From contig NC_018394.1 in assembly GCF_000208865.1 (NCBI RefSeq), forward strand, positions 4,219,797-4,283,796: 64,000 nt of DNA, written 5' to 3'. A program made the translations under genes and the position numbers. Origin of the DNA: Neospora caninum Liverpool (lineage: Eukaryota; Apicomplexa; Conoidasida; Eucoccidiorida; Sarcocystidae). Under the pieces are notes generated by a model. The model saw only the letters and a list, made by a program, of their open reading frames with translations. It searched no databases and was not told where the DNA came from. Shown piece by piece: positions 9,709 through 21,522 of the stretch (position 1 is its first letter; every line of letters begins with the position of its first letter).

Positions 9709-12700
9709 ATGTCGTTTTTTGATCCTTTTCTCAGCAATCGGGATGGACGCCGAGACGGTCTCGGCGCTCCACTTGACCCGGATGAAGACCCGTCTTCTCT
9801 CCCGTCGTCCTCTGTCACTTCGGCCCCGCCGTCTTCCAGTCCAGCGTCGATCCCCGCCGCGGAGGCGGGCGACGCCGTTAGCTGCAGCAGTTTCTCCGGC
9901 GAAGACAGAGGCGAGAGTAGCCTGGAAGAAAGCGCTCCTCCCTTCGATCTGCAGGCTTTTCACCGGCATGTGCGCGACGCTGACAGTTTCGAAGAAAGTT
10001 CACAAGCTGCGGCACGCGCAGGGGCCGAGAGCTTCGCCGGTTTGGATGAGAGTCGAGAAAACACCTGTCCCTCCAATTTGTCTCCTCTCCCGCACTTGCC
10101 GTCTTTTGGAGGCGACCTCGACGAAGAGCGGACCCGCGAATCGAGAAAAGGCGAAGCACGCACTCGAAAGCCTCAGACGCATTCACAGGAAGATGAAGGA
10201 CGCACGGGCGAGCGGCGCCTGACCGCACCCTCCGCGTTGGACTCGGAAACCATCCACTTGGCGAGCGCGTCGCAGTCGGACGCTCCATGGCTAGACGTGC
10301 CTGGACCTTCCTGGGAGGCGCTGGACCAAGAAGCGAGGCGAGAACCCTTCCGATTCATAGACTTCGAGGTAACAGCAAAAGTCGGCGAGAGAAATTGAGA
10401 CGTCGAGACAGTCTTCCCTCCTTCGTTAAAAGCAGAGTTTTGAAGGGAGGCAGAACCTGGGGAAGTGGGACGGGAGACTCCATGGGTGTACTCCCTGCAT
10501 CGGGAAAAAGAACCTGTCAAAGTGAAGACGTGAGGTCCTCTGGCGGATGTAAATCGTTTTCATAGAGATGAAGAATGCCACGCCGGCTGGCCACAGCCTG
10601 GGGACGGTCTCTCTGCTAGACCCTGGTTTTGTCAGGAACTGCATCTCGTTCAGTCGTGTCCACAATGGCTGCTTCGGATCTCGTGGAGGAAATACTTCAA
10701 CTCTGAAAGAACCTAAAGGGTCGCTTGCTACGTCCGTGTTCGTCACCAATCAGTCCCTCTGAACCTTGCGCGTCGTACTCCCTGTCGTTCCTGAGTCTGT
10801 AGATATCCTTCGTTGTGCGTTGAGGTTCTGGCGAGGTCTTTTTCCGCTGCAAACGTCGGCGGAATTGTCTGAAAACAAAGCCCGTTTTCGCGTTTCCCCC
10901 CTGCTTGACTCTTTCTACAGGCGGTCCCCTGCTCCCCAGTTACGGAATTGCCGTACCTTTCCTCGCTGTGTCCGAACGCGCAGCAAGAGGTGGCGAAGAA
11001 CATGCGGCCAGACTTGGTGAGAGCCATGATGTCTGTGCGGTCTTCATCTCGTCAGCTTCTTCCTGACGAAGGACGGGCCGCTTCCTCTGTCTCTTTCCGC
11101 AGTCACAGTTGTTCGCGAGGCCAGGCGCGGCGTCGTTTATTAACAACCTTGCTATTCATTGGAGGAAAGAAAAGACGCAACTCCTAACTGCGGGGGCTGG
11201 ACTGAAGGTGTTTCCTCTTTGTGGCGCTGTCTCTCAGTGTGCAAAGAATTTTCGGACTTTTTGTCTCGCCGTCGCGGCGTCTGCGAAGCACGCACTTGGT
11301 CTCTGCATCTTGGTGTCTCCGCTGCATGAGTCCATCCACGCAGCAGAGGGCTCCTCCTCGTTTCCTCTGTGTGTGCCGTCATCACTCTGTCCCCGACACC
11401 ATGTTAAAAAACGGTCGAAGGAAGGCGGCTGCCGCATTCCTCGTTTAGGCCCCAAACGCGTCACCCGTGACTGGTGCTGTTCGATTTCCCTGCACACGAT
11501 CCTCCGAACCGGAGAAGCAGAGCTGCATTTTTCGAGTTTTACGGCCTTTTGCCTCACACGTTCCCCTTCTTCTCGCAATGATCGCAACTCGGCGCTTTGT
11601 CTGCCCTTTCTTTTTTGCGGTCGCGTCTTCAGCTGCGCCCAGCGGACACGCTGCAGTTGCCGCTCTACCAGGCCGAGCTTCTCATGGGCCGTGGGAAAAT
11701 GAAAATCAAGTTCCCTTCTTTCTACGAAATCGCCATCATTGACGCGCTGATCAAGGATCCCCTGACAGTCGACCTCGCTGCCCATTGCCTTTTCTACTTC
11801 GACCTCGGGCTCCACCTCTGCTCACTGTGCGTCCGACACTGGAGCGTCGTATATGTGTTAGGGCGCTTCTGAACCTTTTTAACGAGCGCTCTCTCCGTTC
11901 ATATGACCACTGACCGGAGCGTTTCACAGCCTGGCAAACTTCCCGACGCACGCAATCCCGTTCTGTGTTTTTGCCTCAAGCAGCCCCTTGAAAACGAAAA
12001 AAATCGGCGTTCTCTCCTGTTTTTCGCCGTCACCGCGTGTGAACGGAGACAGACTGCCCGCGTGGATGAATTGGTAAAAGGGAAAACGCTCCCAGGGGTG
12101 ATAGTGGACCGGTTAACGACGCACGCGCTCGGAGCGCAGAAGCCTGCTTGTTTTCAAAGTGTGCTGTGCAAAGTGTCAGCGATTCGTGGTAGCGTTGACG
12201 CGGCCGGCAGGTTTCCTGAAGACTCTGTAAGGACAGCGAAGAGAAGGAAGCTGGGCGTTCCGTCCCCTGGAGCGTGGACCCATCTTCGAATTGAGGCTGT
12301 CGTTCTTGCGCGCTGAGGCTCTCTCTGTTTTTGGCGTGACTCTGCATCGCCAATGTGTCTCTTCGGCGCGGGAATCGCGCTCCAAAAGCCTCAAACCCTC
12401 GTGACAAGCGACTCGGCCAAATTTCAACAAGAGAACTGTGTTTTTCGTCCTTCTGCGTCGTTCCTTCTGCACGCTGCATCGCGTGCGCGGGTCTCCACGT
12501 TTCCTGTCATTCTGCGGAAATGTCTCCGTTTTTCTCTTTGCGCCGCCCTCGCAGGCTACCCCCCTATGAATGGCCAGTGCAGCACTTGCAGGAGACCTTG
12601 CGAAACGCGCGACACCGGCGGAGAGTGCACATTATCACTCACCACAAAGTCCTCGAGAAGCAGTTTATAGGGCGTTTGACGTTCCCAGAAGTCTGCAGTA

Positions 12701-12926
12701 AGTGAGAGACCCGTGTTGACTCTCAGTCCCCCTGCGCCTGTCTTGGATGTGAGGAAAGGCCAAAAAGGCAGCTGTCGCGTCTCGAGGGGACGTGGGCGTG
12801 TGTCTTTGTGGGACTCCGAGAACTGTGTCGAATTCTTGCTCTTCTCTCTCGTCTTGTTTTTCTTTCTCAGTCTTGAAGGAACTCCAGAAAGGCCAAGCAG
12901 GACCGCGCGGGCCCTTTGGCGGATGA
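9709..12926 (+). CDS. PSF3: GINS complex subunit Psf3, five exons
   Basis: Psf3 is one of four GINS subunits that join Mcm2-7 and Cdc45 in the CMG replicative helicase. The exons are 9709-10368, 10921-11016, 11633-11826, 12555-12697 and 12871-12926. Phases close exactly and give 382 residues. Exon 1/2 carries the family N-terminal signature (FRFIDFEAVPC). Exon 3 carries the core, TLQLPLYQAELLMGRGKMKI followed by FPSFYEIAIIDALIKDPLTV and DLAAHCLFYFDLG. This aligns with the human LELPLWLAKGL, Y-x5-T/V-FSADP and VDL-x6-FYGFG segments. Exon 4 gives the helical C-terminal part. The domain proper is about 165 residues. The first about 215 residues are a low-complexity acidic/Ser-rich extension absent from yeast and human Psf3. 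The last exon (ending GQAGPRGPFGG) is the least certain. A frame beginning MADECRAYTF at 12916 overlaps it and is probably 3' untranslated sequence. Confidence 0.82.
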
Positions 12927-13991
12927 GTGCCGAGCCTACACGTTCACCGCCAGAAAGTTTTTCTTCCCGGCTTGGGAGTTTTTCCGTTTGCAAACTGGTG
13001 ATGCCGCGTTTCTCCCTCTCAATGCAGTCAACGTCGCTGTTAGGCGCACGGCTCCGTCCCTGGAGTCTGTTTTCTTCGGCGATGTGTTTGAAGCTCTGTC
13101 GCTTTTCGTGTCCCACGCCAGGGCGTGGGACACGGAATTCGTTTCTTTGCTGAGGCGCAGAAAGCCCGCGGAGCGAAACTGGCCAATGCAGCGGCGGCTG
13201 CGCTGTCCCTGGCAAATCTCTTGCCGCTCTCTTCAGCGTCATGTCGTTTTCTCTGCCCGCATTCTGTCCTTCCTAAGAGAAGCAGTTGTCCAGGTGGCGG
13301 CTTTCTTCCCGAAACTTTCCAAAAACGATATGGTGCAGAATTAAAACCCGTGTACCTCTGAAACCTGCAGATTTCTATCTGGAATCCCTCGGTTTCCTAC
13401 AGGAGTCGGGGACATTCCGCGTTCTGATGCACTTGAGGCGTGGATCGACAGAGATTCCGATCCGTCTCGAGGCCACCAGAGAGAAACGCATGCGGATTCC
13501 GCAAACAGACACTCTCTGACGCAGGGACGGACCACGCCGCCGTCTGCCGCACAGTCGCAGTGCAGCCTCCGGTCACAGCGCAGAAGCCTCAGGGAGACGT
13601 GAGGCTGCACAGAAATGCCAGAAACTTGCCGCACGCCACGCGGTTGGGGCGTGCCTTGCATCCCCGAGCCTCGGCCGGGTTTTTCTGCACATCGTGCCTA
13701 AAGTGAAGGCGGAAATCATCACGTCTGAAGCATCTTGTGGCCATCGGCGTGCTGTGATCTTTGGGGGCGCACACCACTACGTCTGCCGCAGTTGGGTAGG
13801 TGGTTTTCGATTCGTGAGGAGCTTTCGTGAACTAGGCGTTTTCATGTGGGCGCCAGCGTCTGGTTCTCGTCGCGTGCGCGGGGAAAAAGGCATCCCCTGT
13901 GTCCCGAGAAGAAAACGAAAGCCGCGGCCGCAGTGGGAGCACCGTTAACGTCATTACGGCGCGCGGCCGCCAAGTTCACTAGTACGTCGGT
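12927..13991. other. Psf3 3' region, no gene resolved
   Basis: This is probably 3' untranslated sequence and spacer of the Psf3 gene. It includes a 13-bp palindrome at 13107-13134. Frames in this stretch are short and show no domain. Confidence 0.45.
13107..13134. repeat. Perfect 13-bp inverted repeat, 2-nt spacer
   Basis: CGTGTCCCACGCC (13107-13119) and its exact reverse complement (13122-13134) flank AG. It lies about 180 bases past the Psf3 stop codon and would fold as a tight hairpin in the transcript's 3' end. Confidence 0.8.
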
Positions 13992-14905
13992 TCATGGATA
14001 TTCGTGCAAAGACGGGATCCTACATAGGAGACATTTCAGGAAACAAGTCACAAAAGAAATAAATCTTGGGCACTGGTTGGCTGTGTACGCACGAAATTGC
14101 TCGCGGCGGGGCGTGCCGGGAACTCTACACAAGGAGAAATCATGACAGAACTTCCAGTCGCATTGAGACCACCTTTTGAGGCGGCTCTCGCCTACGCGCG
14201 GTCGCCAGTCGCGCATGCAAGGATGCGCGACGAGGCTGCTAAAGGGAACTTCAGAACTGCGAGCCCAACGCCTTCGCTCAAGACAACGGGGCCGACAGGT
14301 CTCAGGGTATTTTTCTGCGTCAGACTTTTTGTCTTGACTCTCTTCTTCCCGCTCAAATAAGACCAGCAAAGTGGGCACCTCCTGAAAAGACACAACGAGC
14401 GAAAAAATCGTTGCCGGAAACCACTGAAGCGGTGGAACTCATCCAGTCGAAGCATTCTGTTTCTTCTTAGAAACACTGGCCACGTCAGCGACGTGCACAC
14501 GGCCGTGCGTTTCGACAAAGTTGCATTCCTTCACATTCGAGGGCCGCCGCTGCGTCGAAACGGTACGCTCCGAACAGCCCGTTTCAGAGTCTCGGTAAGT
14601 CACCTCAAAAAAACCTCTGTGAAGTTTGCACTCTTCTTCCCAACTCTGCATCTTCCACAAGGCCATTGCTACGCTGAGGAGACTGCAGGGTACATACACA
14701 TTTGTCAAATAGGACGCGTTTGCTCACCGGCAATGACAGACGCTGAGAGGCCGCCGACGAGAGCTGCTAGGCCTGTACGGTCGACCGTGACAGCTTCCCC
14801 GTCTCTCAGGAATTGTTTCGAAGAAGACGGAGACTCGCCAGGTTGAAACGACGAAGACGACGCACCCACAGACTGGACGGGAGGCGCTGCTCGAATTTCC
14901 AGCAT
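13992..14905 (-). CDS. Putative small single-span membrane protein
   Basis: This is a tentative three-exon model on the minus strand: exon 1 14905-14728, exon 2 14668-14604, exon 3 14381-13992, about 210 residues with matching phases. The donor GCCG|GTGAGC and the exon 3 acceptor (pyrimidine tract then CAG at 14382) are good. The exon 2 acceptor is weaker. The N-terminal part is Ser/Pro-rich. Exons 1 and 2 join in the middle of a clear hydrophobic helix (GLAALVGGLSASVIAAMALW) followed by a charged segment (WEEECKLHRGFFE). That suggests one membrane span with a short soluble C-terminal part. The Arg-rich end of exon 3 is not convincing, and the true end may come earlier by further splicing. 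I do not recognise a family. Confidence 0.35.
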
Positions 14906-17900
14906 GGCGGGCCCTAGAAGAAAGAGACAGCAAAAAACGCGGGAGACGCAGGAAGGTGCCTGACAGCTAAAGACTTGAACGCCTCTGGGAGGCGGAACCC
15001 TCCTCCTCGAAGTCACTCTTGACAGAAAGTCGCCCTTCCAAGACTTTCCTAGGATACGGTCTCCTACGGCACTTCCACACTCTCCAGGAGTACGCAAGAC
15101 GCGGCCAGCGTCGGCAGTGGGTGTAGGGCAGACTCTCAGACGTAGTGAAGAAGAAAAAGAGTTCTAAGTGCTGGAAAAGCCCAGCAGAGCAATCCAGCCG
15201 GTCACATCTCCCCGGATTCAACGAAAAGTCCGCTTCTGGAGCCAGGGTTGCTAGCTGGTGACTCCTGGGACGCGGCAAAATTGTCGCCCCGGATCGGACG
15301 CATCCGCGTCGGACACTCCTGTGTTCTCTTCCCCGCACAGCTATCTGCACACGCGGTGTATCGCTTTCGAAGTCTGGTTCGTGCTGAAAATCGAGTGCGT
15401 TCCTGTCTTGTGCACCTTCACCTTACCAACGTTGACACCCTGTTTCTGCAGCTTTTGGTGGAGATTATCGCAGAGCGGGAATTTCGCTGCACAGGAAAAC
15501 GGTCCGGAATCGCGGGACAGCAACTACAATGAAGAGGCCCCAAAGAAACACTGGCAAAGGGAAGCAGCGCCCGCTGCGCAGCTCCGGATACCGCGGTCGT
15601 TCCTATGCGTCCATACACCGCGAGAAGGTGGGACGTGTGGTGTATGTACACTGCATGAGCATCTGCGAAGCTAGCGAAGGGAGACAGGAGAGATGCACTC
15701 GTCTCGCCAAACAGTCTGAAGGTGCGAGGTCAACAGCCACACTCACAAGATTTCCAGCACCGGCAGATTGAGAATTTCCGCGCTCTCTTTGCGGAGGGGA
15801 CGACAATCTCCGTGTGGACCGCAGGCAGGCCTGAAAGAGGAAACCGGTGACAGTCAAACTCGGGCTAGGCAGATCGATTCCTGGCGAGCGCGGAGTTGTC
15901 TCTACATGTGTACACGCAAAGGTATCGAGATCCACACCATTCAGCTGCGGCCTGTGCACAGGGTTCAAAAAGATCCTGGGTTTTCGGAAAGGGGCCGCAA
16001 CTGGATGGGCCACGCACCTATATATATATATATATATATATGAGTGGAACATCACTCGAAAGCAGTCCCCCAGGAGAGAGTTCACTCGCGAGAAGCGAGG
16101 CCTCTCCCCGGTTCAGGAGTGCGATGGAAGCCGGGACGTTTACCTTTTGTGTTCATGTTTTCTCCCGCTCTCCGGAGAACCTCGATGGTGGTGCGTGGGG
16201 CTTTCGACGCCTGGCCACCCATCCTGGACGCAGCAAAGAAGCGCAAGTGCAATTTTTTCCCGAGGAAGAAGCGTGCATGCAAATGGCAACGCGTCTGGTT
16301 AGTTGCACGGAGAGTACAGAGCTCCAGAAACTTCCTGGGCAATGCTTTTTTCGAGCGGTTGTAGACGAAGCTCGCCTTGCCCACACGCGTAGAAGCCTGC
16401 AGTTATATCCAAAACGGGCTGTTCTGCTGCTCAATGGCGCTTGCTTGCACGAATGTCAACAGGACACAGCAACGCCTCTGGTGAACAGCGGTCCGCTCCC
16501 TGTTGCAGTGCCAGGTATTTTTTCGGCACTCTATAGTGACTCTCTTTCGGTACATTTCCGCTGTCCTTGCTACAGGGCACTTGTCAAAGTTAGGTAGGTC
16601 AGTTGCAAAAGCGTGTACAGAGAGAGAAACCAAACAGAGCCTACTTTCTCTCTCTCCCTCCAACGTGCGGGCCCCCAACGGCGGTGAATGTCCGATTGCC
16701 TTTCATAATGAAAAACACGTACGCCAGAGGCGGCGGAAAACCCAGTCAAAAGAGTCGGGACGGGCAGAACCCACCCAATGAGGAGTGGAAAGAGAGGTGA
16801 GGGAAGACAGCAGGCGGAATCTGTTGACCGCCAGGCAGCAGAGAGAGTCGATCGTCCCGTCGCTCCTGCAAAGCGTGGACGATGTCGCGTGTCTTCGACT
16901 GTTTTTTTCCTCCCGACACTTTCTCATCGAAAACGAAAAGAGTTTTCGAGCGAGGCGCCTTACTTGAATTAGAGAGACTCGAGAGAGGAAGGGAATTCGC
17001 GAGCGTCTACAACAGCAGTCGAGTAAACGTGTGAACACCTCCGGCCCGCGTCGGCTCGCGACTCCCGCCTCGGCAAATCTTCCTAGCAAAGACAGATTGG
17101 AGCGAATATGGTAAAACGAGGCAGAAAAGAGAGGGACACAGTATGAGGGGGGCGGGCCACTGGCAAAAGGGCGTAAGAGGCGTAATAGATGCAAATCGGA
17201 ACTGTCAAGACCTTCTGCAATGTCGCACAGCATGCATGCAAAATCGTTTCGGCGCGGCGCGGGTTCATGCTTTTTCAGCTGTCTCTGCCATAGAGGCCGT
17301 TTTCAGAAACGTAGGAAGCACTGAGAAGTGCTCCTAACGCTGACAGCGATGCCGACGATGAGACAGGACACAACTCCGACTTTAGCCGGCGCCGACAACG
17401 TCCACGCGGCGAACACTCTCGCTTGCCTTTAGAGGGACACTGTTGAATCCCAGGCATGCCACTGTAGAACTCTAGACTCTGGGGCTGCTAAAGTGAATGT
17501 CAAAAGTTACAGACGAACGGTTCCATGTACTTTGCTCATCTGCTTGCCTTGCTTTAAAGGTCGACGGAGCACGAAAGAGGCGCAAGGCACATTGTGTAAG
17601 ATATTCTCGGAACCATTCACAATTTTACATCTAAATTTTGTCGAAGCAGTGAGGATAAGGATCCACGTTACCTTTTATCTCTACCATTTCTGCAGGTCGG
17701 CGTCCAGAAAAGTGCCTGCCTAGACCTCTCAGAGTGTCGGTGGCGTCTGAAAGCCGGAAAGAAATCACGCCACATGCAAATTTCGGTTTCCGACGCAGCA
17801 CACACTCTCTCGCGTACCTCCCGTATGAGAACTCTGTATGGAAGAAGCTTGGCGTGACGGTAGGTTTTCCACCGATGGCAGCAACACAGTCCGTGAGAAC

Positions 17901-19393
17901 GGAGGACGACACCAAACGAAGCTGTCGCGAGAGTCTTCAAGTCCTTTCGTCGACGGCGAGGAAAGTCGTTGAGACGACAGTGCGAGGGGAAAATCCAGCA
18001 AGTAGAAGGGAGCACACTGCTGTTTTCCCTGCAGGGGGGTGTCCTCTCTGGGGCGCGTGGCGATCAGACGTCGTCCTTGAGAGACCCTAAATGCATCATG
18101 GAAACGGTTTTTCCTTCACTCTCTGTCGCTGGTTGCGCATCATTCTCCCCTCCGGAGATGTCACAAAATACCGCACTTCGGAAGTGCTCTCCGTTTCTCA
18201 TCCCCTCTATGCTGGGTTCAGTAGACGCGTCGGGTTGTTTTCGATATCACTTCGGTGCCTCCGTCTTCACTTTTCTTTCGGGGTCCGTCTCAGTCGCTTT
18301 CTGTGACTGTATCACACCTCATAGAGACAGCAGACATCGTCGCCTTGAGTTCGAAGAGACACGGAACTTGAGATTACAGTGTCTGAGATGCCGCCGACGT
18401 TGTGACGCCAGAATGTAATCGCGAAGGAAACACCGCAGAGACCGAAATCCCTTCACTGTGGCTATGTCTAGTCAAAATACAAAAGTGCGCTGAGTGAGAC
18501 GCCCGCCATTCTCTCACCCTCTGAGCATCTCAAGAGGCGCTAGACTTTTCTCTTTCGCCCTTTCGTTCGAAAGAACTCTCAGTTGTAAACGATTAAAGAT
18601 GCAGCAACGCCTTTCGATGGAAATTCGGCAGACTTGCAGATGAAACAGTTTATGGGGATAGCAGCGAGGGGCCAATTCACCGGCGAAAGAAACTCTCGCA
18701 AAACAGGTTTTGCTAACGGTAGGGAAGATGCTGTGTCGAGCGGCACGGTCCGTTCGGACAATAGGATACCTTCTAGAACTCTCATTCCCCCTAGTTGTTG
18801 CAACTTTTACGGAAAAGCGGTTCGTTTTCTGCCTGACGATGGCGTTGCTGACAACCATTCAACGGGTTCCCCTAAATTTCTGTGCAGGCGTGTCCTAACG
18901 TCTGTACGGCGAGGAGACGTGGCACGGAAAAAATCCCTGCGATCAGCCCCACATAGCGTGTGTTTCAGTTCCTCTTTATCATGGTTATTCAACGTTTTGC
19001 GTGGTGCATCAAACACTTTACTACGAGTCTGAAACTCAAAAAAAGAGCCGCCATGTTCACCAAAACACCGCAACGCCAAAGAAAAGCATAGCTAATTCTT
19101 ATACTATATTTTCCCCAAAGAAAACCATACATGCAACGAGGAGAACTACCTCCTCACACGGCTTGTATCTGCTTTTCCAGTCGAATTCAGCAACCCGGCC
19201 TCTCCTCGCCGCCGAGTACGAAACGAGACAAGCAGCAAAAGAAGCGAGATGCCTTACACACACTCTCACTCCGCCTTGACGCCGCTCTACAAAGCCAAGG
19301 GCGCCTCTCTTCACTTTTGTTTCTGCTCATGTTCCTGTTTGCTTGTCGCTTCGTCGACACAGCCTTAAAACGTGTGTTTTCCACTTTTCTAAT
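14906..19393. other. 4.5-kb region with no resolved gene
   Basis: Many short frames (up to about 230 codons) occur on both strands, but none shows a domain, and no chain of good splice sites joins them. A (TA)n tract lies at 16019-16041. The plus-strand frame at about 15250-15530 and the frame at 17734-18090 are the most protein-like, but I cannot support them. From about 17500 the composition is less GC-rich. Untranslated regions of the neighbouring minus-strand genes probably occupy both ends. Confidence 0.4.
16019..16041. repeat. (TA)n microsatellite
   Basis: An alternating TA tract of about 23 bases in the unresolved spacer. Confidence 0.9.
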
Positions 19394-21522
19394 TTACTCC
19401 TCGTCGCGCTGACGCTTGCGGCGCTCCTTGTCGGCGAGAATCTGGACAACGCGGATAAAAATACCAAGAAGGTCGACGTAGAACTGAATGGCCTGGACAA
19501 GGTAGTCCGAGGATCCGCGACGGGCCATCTCGAGGGTCACTTGCGTGTCGAAGAGAACGAATCTGTGAAGGACAGGAAACCCGAGAAGCCGGGACGGAAT
19601 TACGCTTCGCCACCAACCCAATGCGAGTAGTGAGCGGACTCTGCGCCTCCAGACGAAAACGTCCGATGCGACAAGGACTGTTTCTTGAAGAGCCCGACCA
19701 CATCGTATGCGTTCTGCCGGCGAACCACTTGCCAAGCATCAAGCCCGCAGCCGACAACCCTCTCCCGGCGCCATCCTCTTCCCCACGAAAACCATTTGGA
19801 ACGCACATTTGTCGCAACTTTTTCTCTTCCACGCTTACCCGATGTAGAGGAGAAGACCGCCCCATAGCAGCACATCGTCGGCCAGCTTTGTGCGCCACAC
19901 AACGGAGAAGAGGGAAATGTACGTGAAGAGGGTCAGGCCTGTGCCGAGGATGCCCCCCAAGTAAATGAACTTTCTGTGGAGGAAAGACACGAAAAAAAAC
20001 GAAAACATGAGCAAAGGGCAGTCCAACGCCGCCGACACCTGGCGGAAAAAGAAACAGCTGGATCTCGGAACTCGTTCTAGCGAGGCTGACTGAGATCTTA
20101 CGCAGGAATGCCCCAGTCACCTTTGCAGCCCCAAACTGACGGGACCAAAGACCCGCGTGCAAACGACAGGACTTGGAAAATGGGTAGTCGCATGCCGCCC
20201 TGTCTATACCCTCCTTCCTGTCTCTCTGATCTAACGAGACCGCCGACGGTCCGTGCAATGCGGCAACGCGCTATCCGCCGTGCCGTCTCCAGGGTTCAGA
20301 TCGAGAAGGCGCTTCGGGTAGCAAGGAGACGCCCGAGCCAAATGCGTGATCGTCTGCCCCGCGAATTGAAACAGAGAGAGCGAACCTGTCTTTCGCGACG
20401 ATCGCTGCGGCAGAGAGAGAGGCGAATATCCCCATGGAGACAAGGAACGCCGTGGGGATGATGCGCGGATTCAAAATATTCACAAAGTACAGGTAGTCGC
20501 CAAGCATCATGCCGCTCGTGAAGCCGAAGCCTCCGAAGTACGCGGCTCTCATCGGCGTAGTAACCTGCGCGAGACAGAAACGCCCACAGGAGGGTTTAGG
20601 AAAGAACCCGCTTTCACCGAGAGCGAGAAAGTTGCCGGTGTCTGGTGAGGAAACTCAGACCCGACACACGAAAATTCTGACGCTTCCGTTTACCCAATCA
20701 CGCGAAGCACGAGCCTCCAAAGGAGAGACCGAGCCTTCGCTGCATTTGCACGATGCACGAGGCCAGGATCTGCAGCCCCCCTCGACAAAGTCTTGGGACC
20801 ATTTAACAGATACAGTGCCAAAAACCCAGGGGTGCTCGCAAGCAAAAGACGTCGCACGCCTTGGAAACAGTTGCCTGCAAGAGGGAGGCGTCTTTCTGCA
20901 GTTTTGGCTGAATCTGCGAATCTTCCACAGGATGCCCCCTGTGAGGAAAAAGTGCCGCGCGGGAAGAGATCGACTGCGCAACACGCGCGGAAACGCTTGT
21001 ACACGCGCCATTTTGGTGGAGCGCCAAGAAAGGACGGCCTCATTGCGAAGAAGCATCAGTGGACTTCCGCACAGTGCACACGGCCCCGGGAGGCCAACTT
21101 TTTTGTCCAGTGTTCGCTGGACCAGGCGCCGGACGTGGTGGTGTCAACGCGCTTGAGCGGCTCGTTTGTAAAATCCCGTGTGCAGAGGGAGCTGAAGGAC
21201 ACAGTGCAGATCTCTTTATGCGCCCTCGTCGTTAGGACTGGGCGGACTGTCGTCGTACCTTGCCTGAATAGACGGCTTCCGTGCTCGTTGCGCTCAACCC
21301 CCAAACACAGAGGACCTGGAGACCGAGAAGAAGGAACACTGGCAGGGCAAAAATTCGCTGTTGCGCGTAGACGCCAACTGCCGTGAGGATGATGTTTGTC
21401 ATCAGAGCGCCATAAACCCGGGCGATGTGTTCCTGCTGAATGGGACTCAGAGGCGCAAAGTTGAAGATGTACTTCAAGTTCATAGCGCCTTGGCGCTGGT
21501 TATACTGCTCAAACACGTTCAT
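19394..21522 (-). CDS. BI-1: Bax inhibitor-1 (TMBIM6 family), four exons
   Basis: Bax inhibitor-1 proteins are ER multi-pass membrane proteins that leak calcium and dampen ER-stress death. The exons are 21522-21259, 20564-20386, 19973-19839 and 19562-19394. They are fully phase-consistent and give 248 residues, the usual family length. The start MNVFEQYNQRQGAM matches the family MNIFD start. Then come SPIQQEHIARVYGAL (compare TPSTQQHLKKVYASF in human), several hydrophobic spans, NPRIIPTAFLVSMGIFASLS, KFIYLGGILGTGLTLFTYIS and FVLFDTQ. The conserved aspartates near the C-terminus (the DYLVQAIQFYVDLLGIFIRV region, next to ILADKERRKRQRDEE) are present. The basic charged tail is typical. The open frame extends 28 codons upstream of the chosen Met without family support. 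Confidence 0.93.

Noticed and set aside
13931..13983. Vector-like polylinker (two GCGGCCGC sites and ACTAGT close together)
   Set aside because: The flanking sequence is continuous with the genomic context and no other vector sequence is seen. Chance in GC-rich DNA is the simpler reading.
14143..14300. Plus-strand frame beginning MTELPVALRPPFEAAL, with a possible second exon ending near 14470
   Set aside because: The second piece cannot be joined in phase with a GT/AG intron, and it overlaps the minus-strand model, which has better splice signals.
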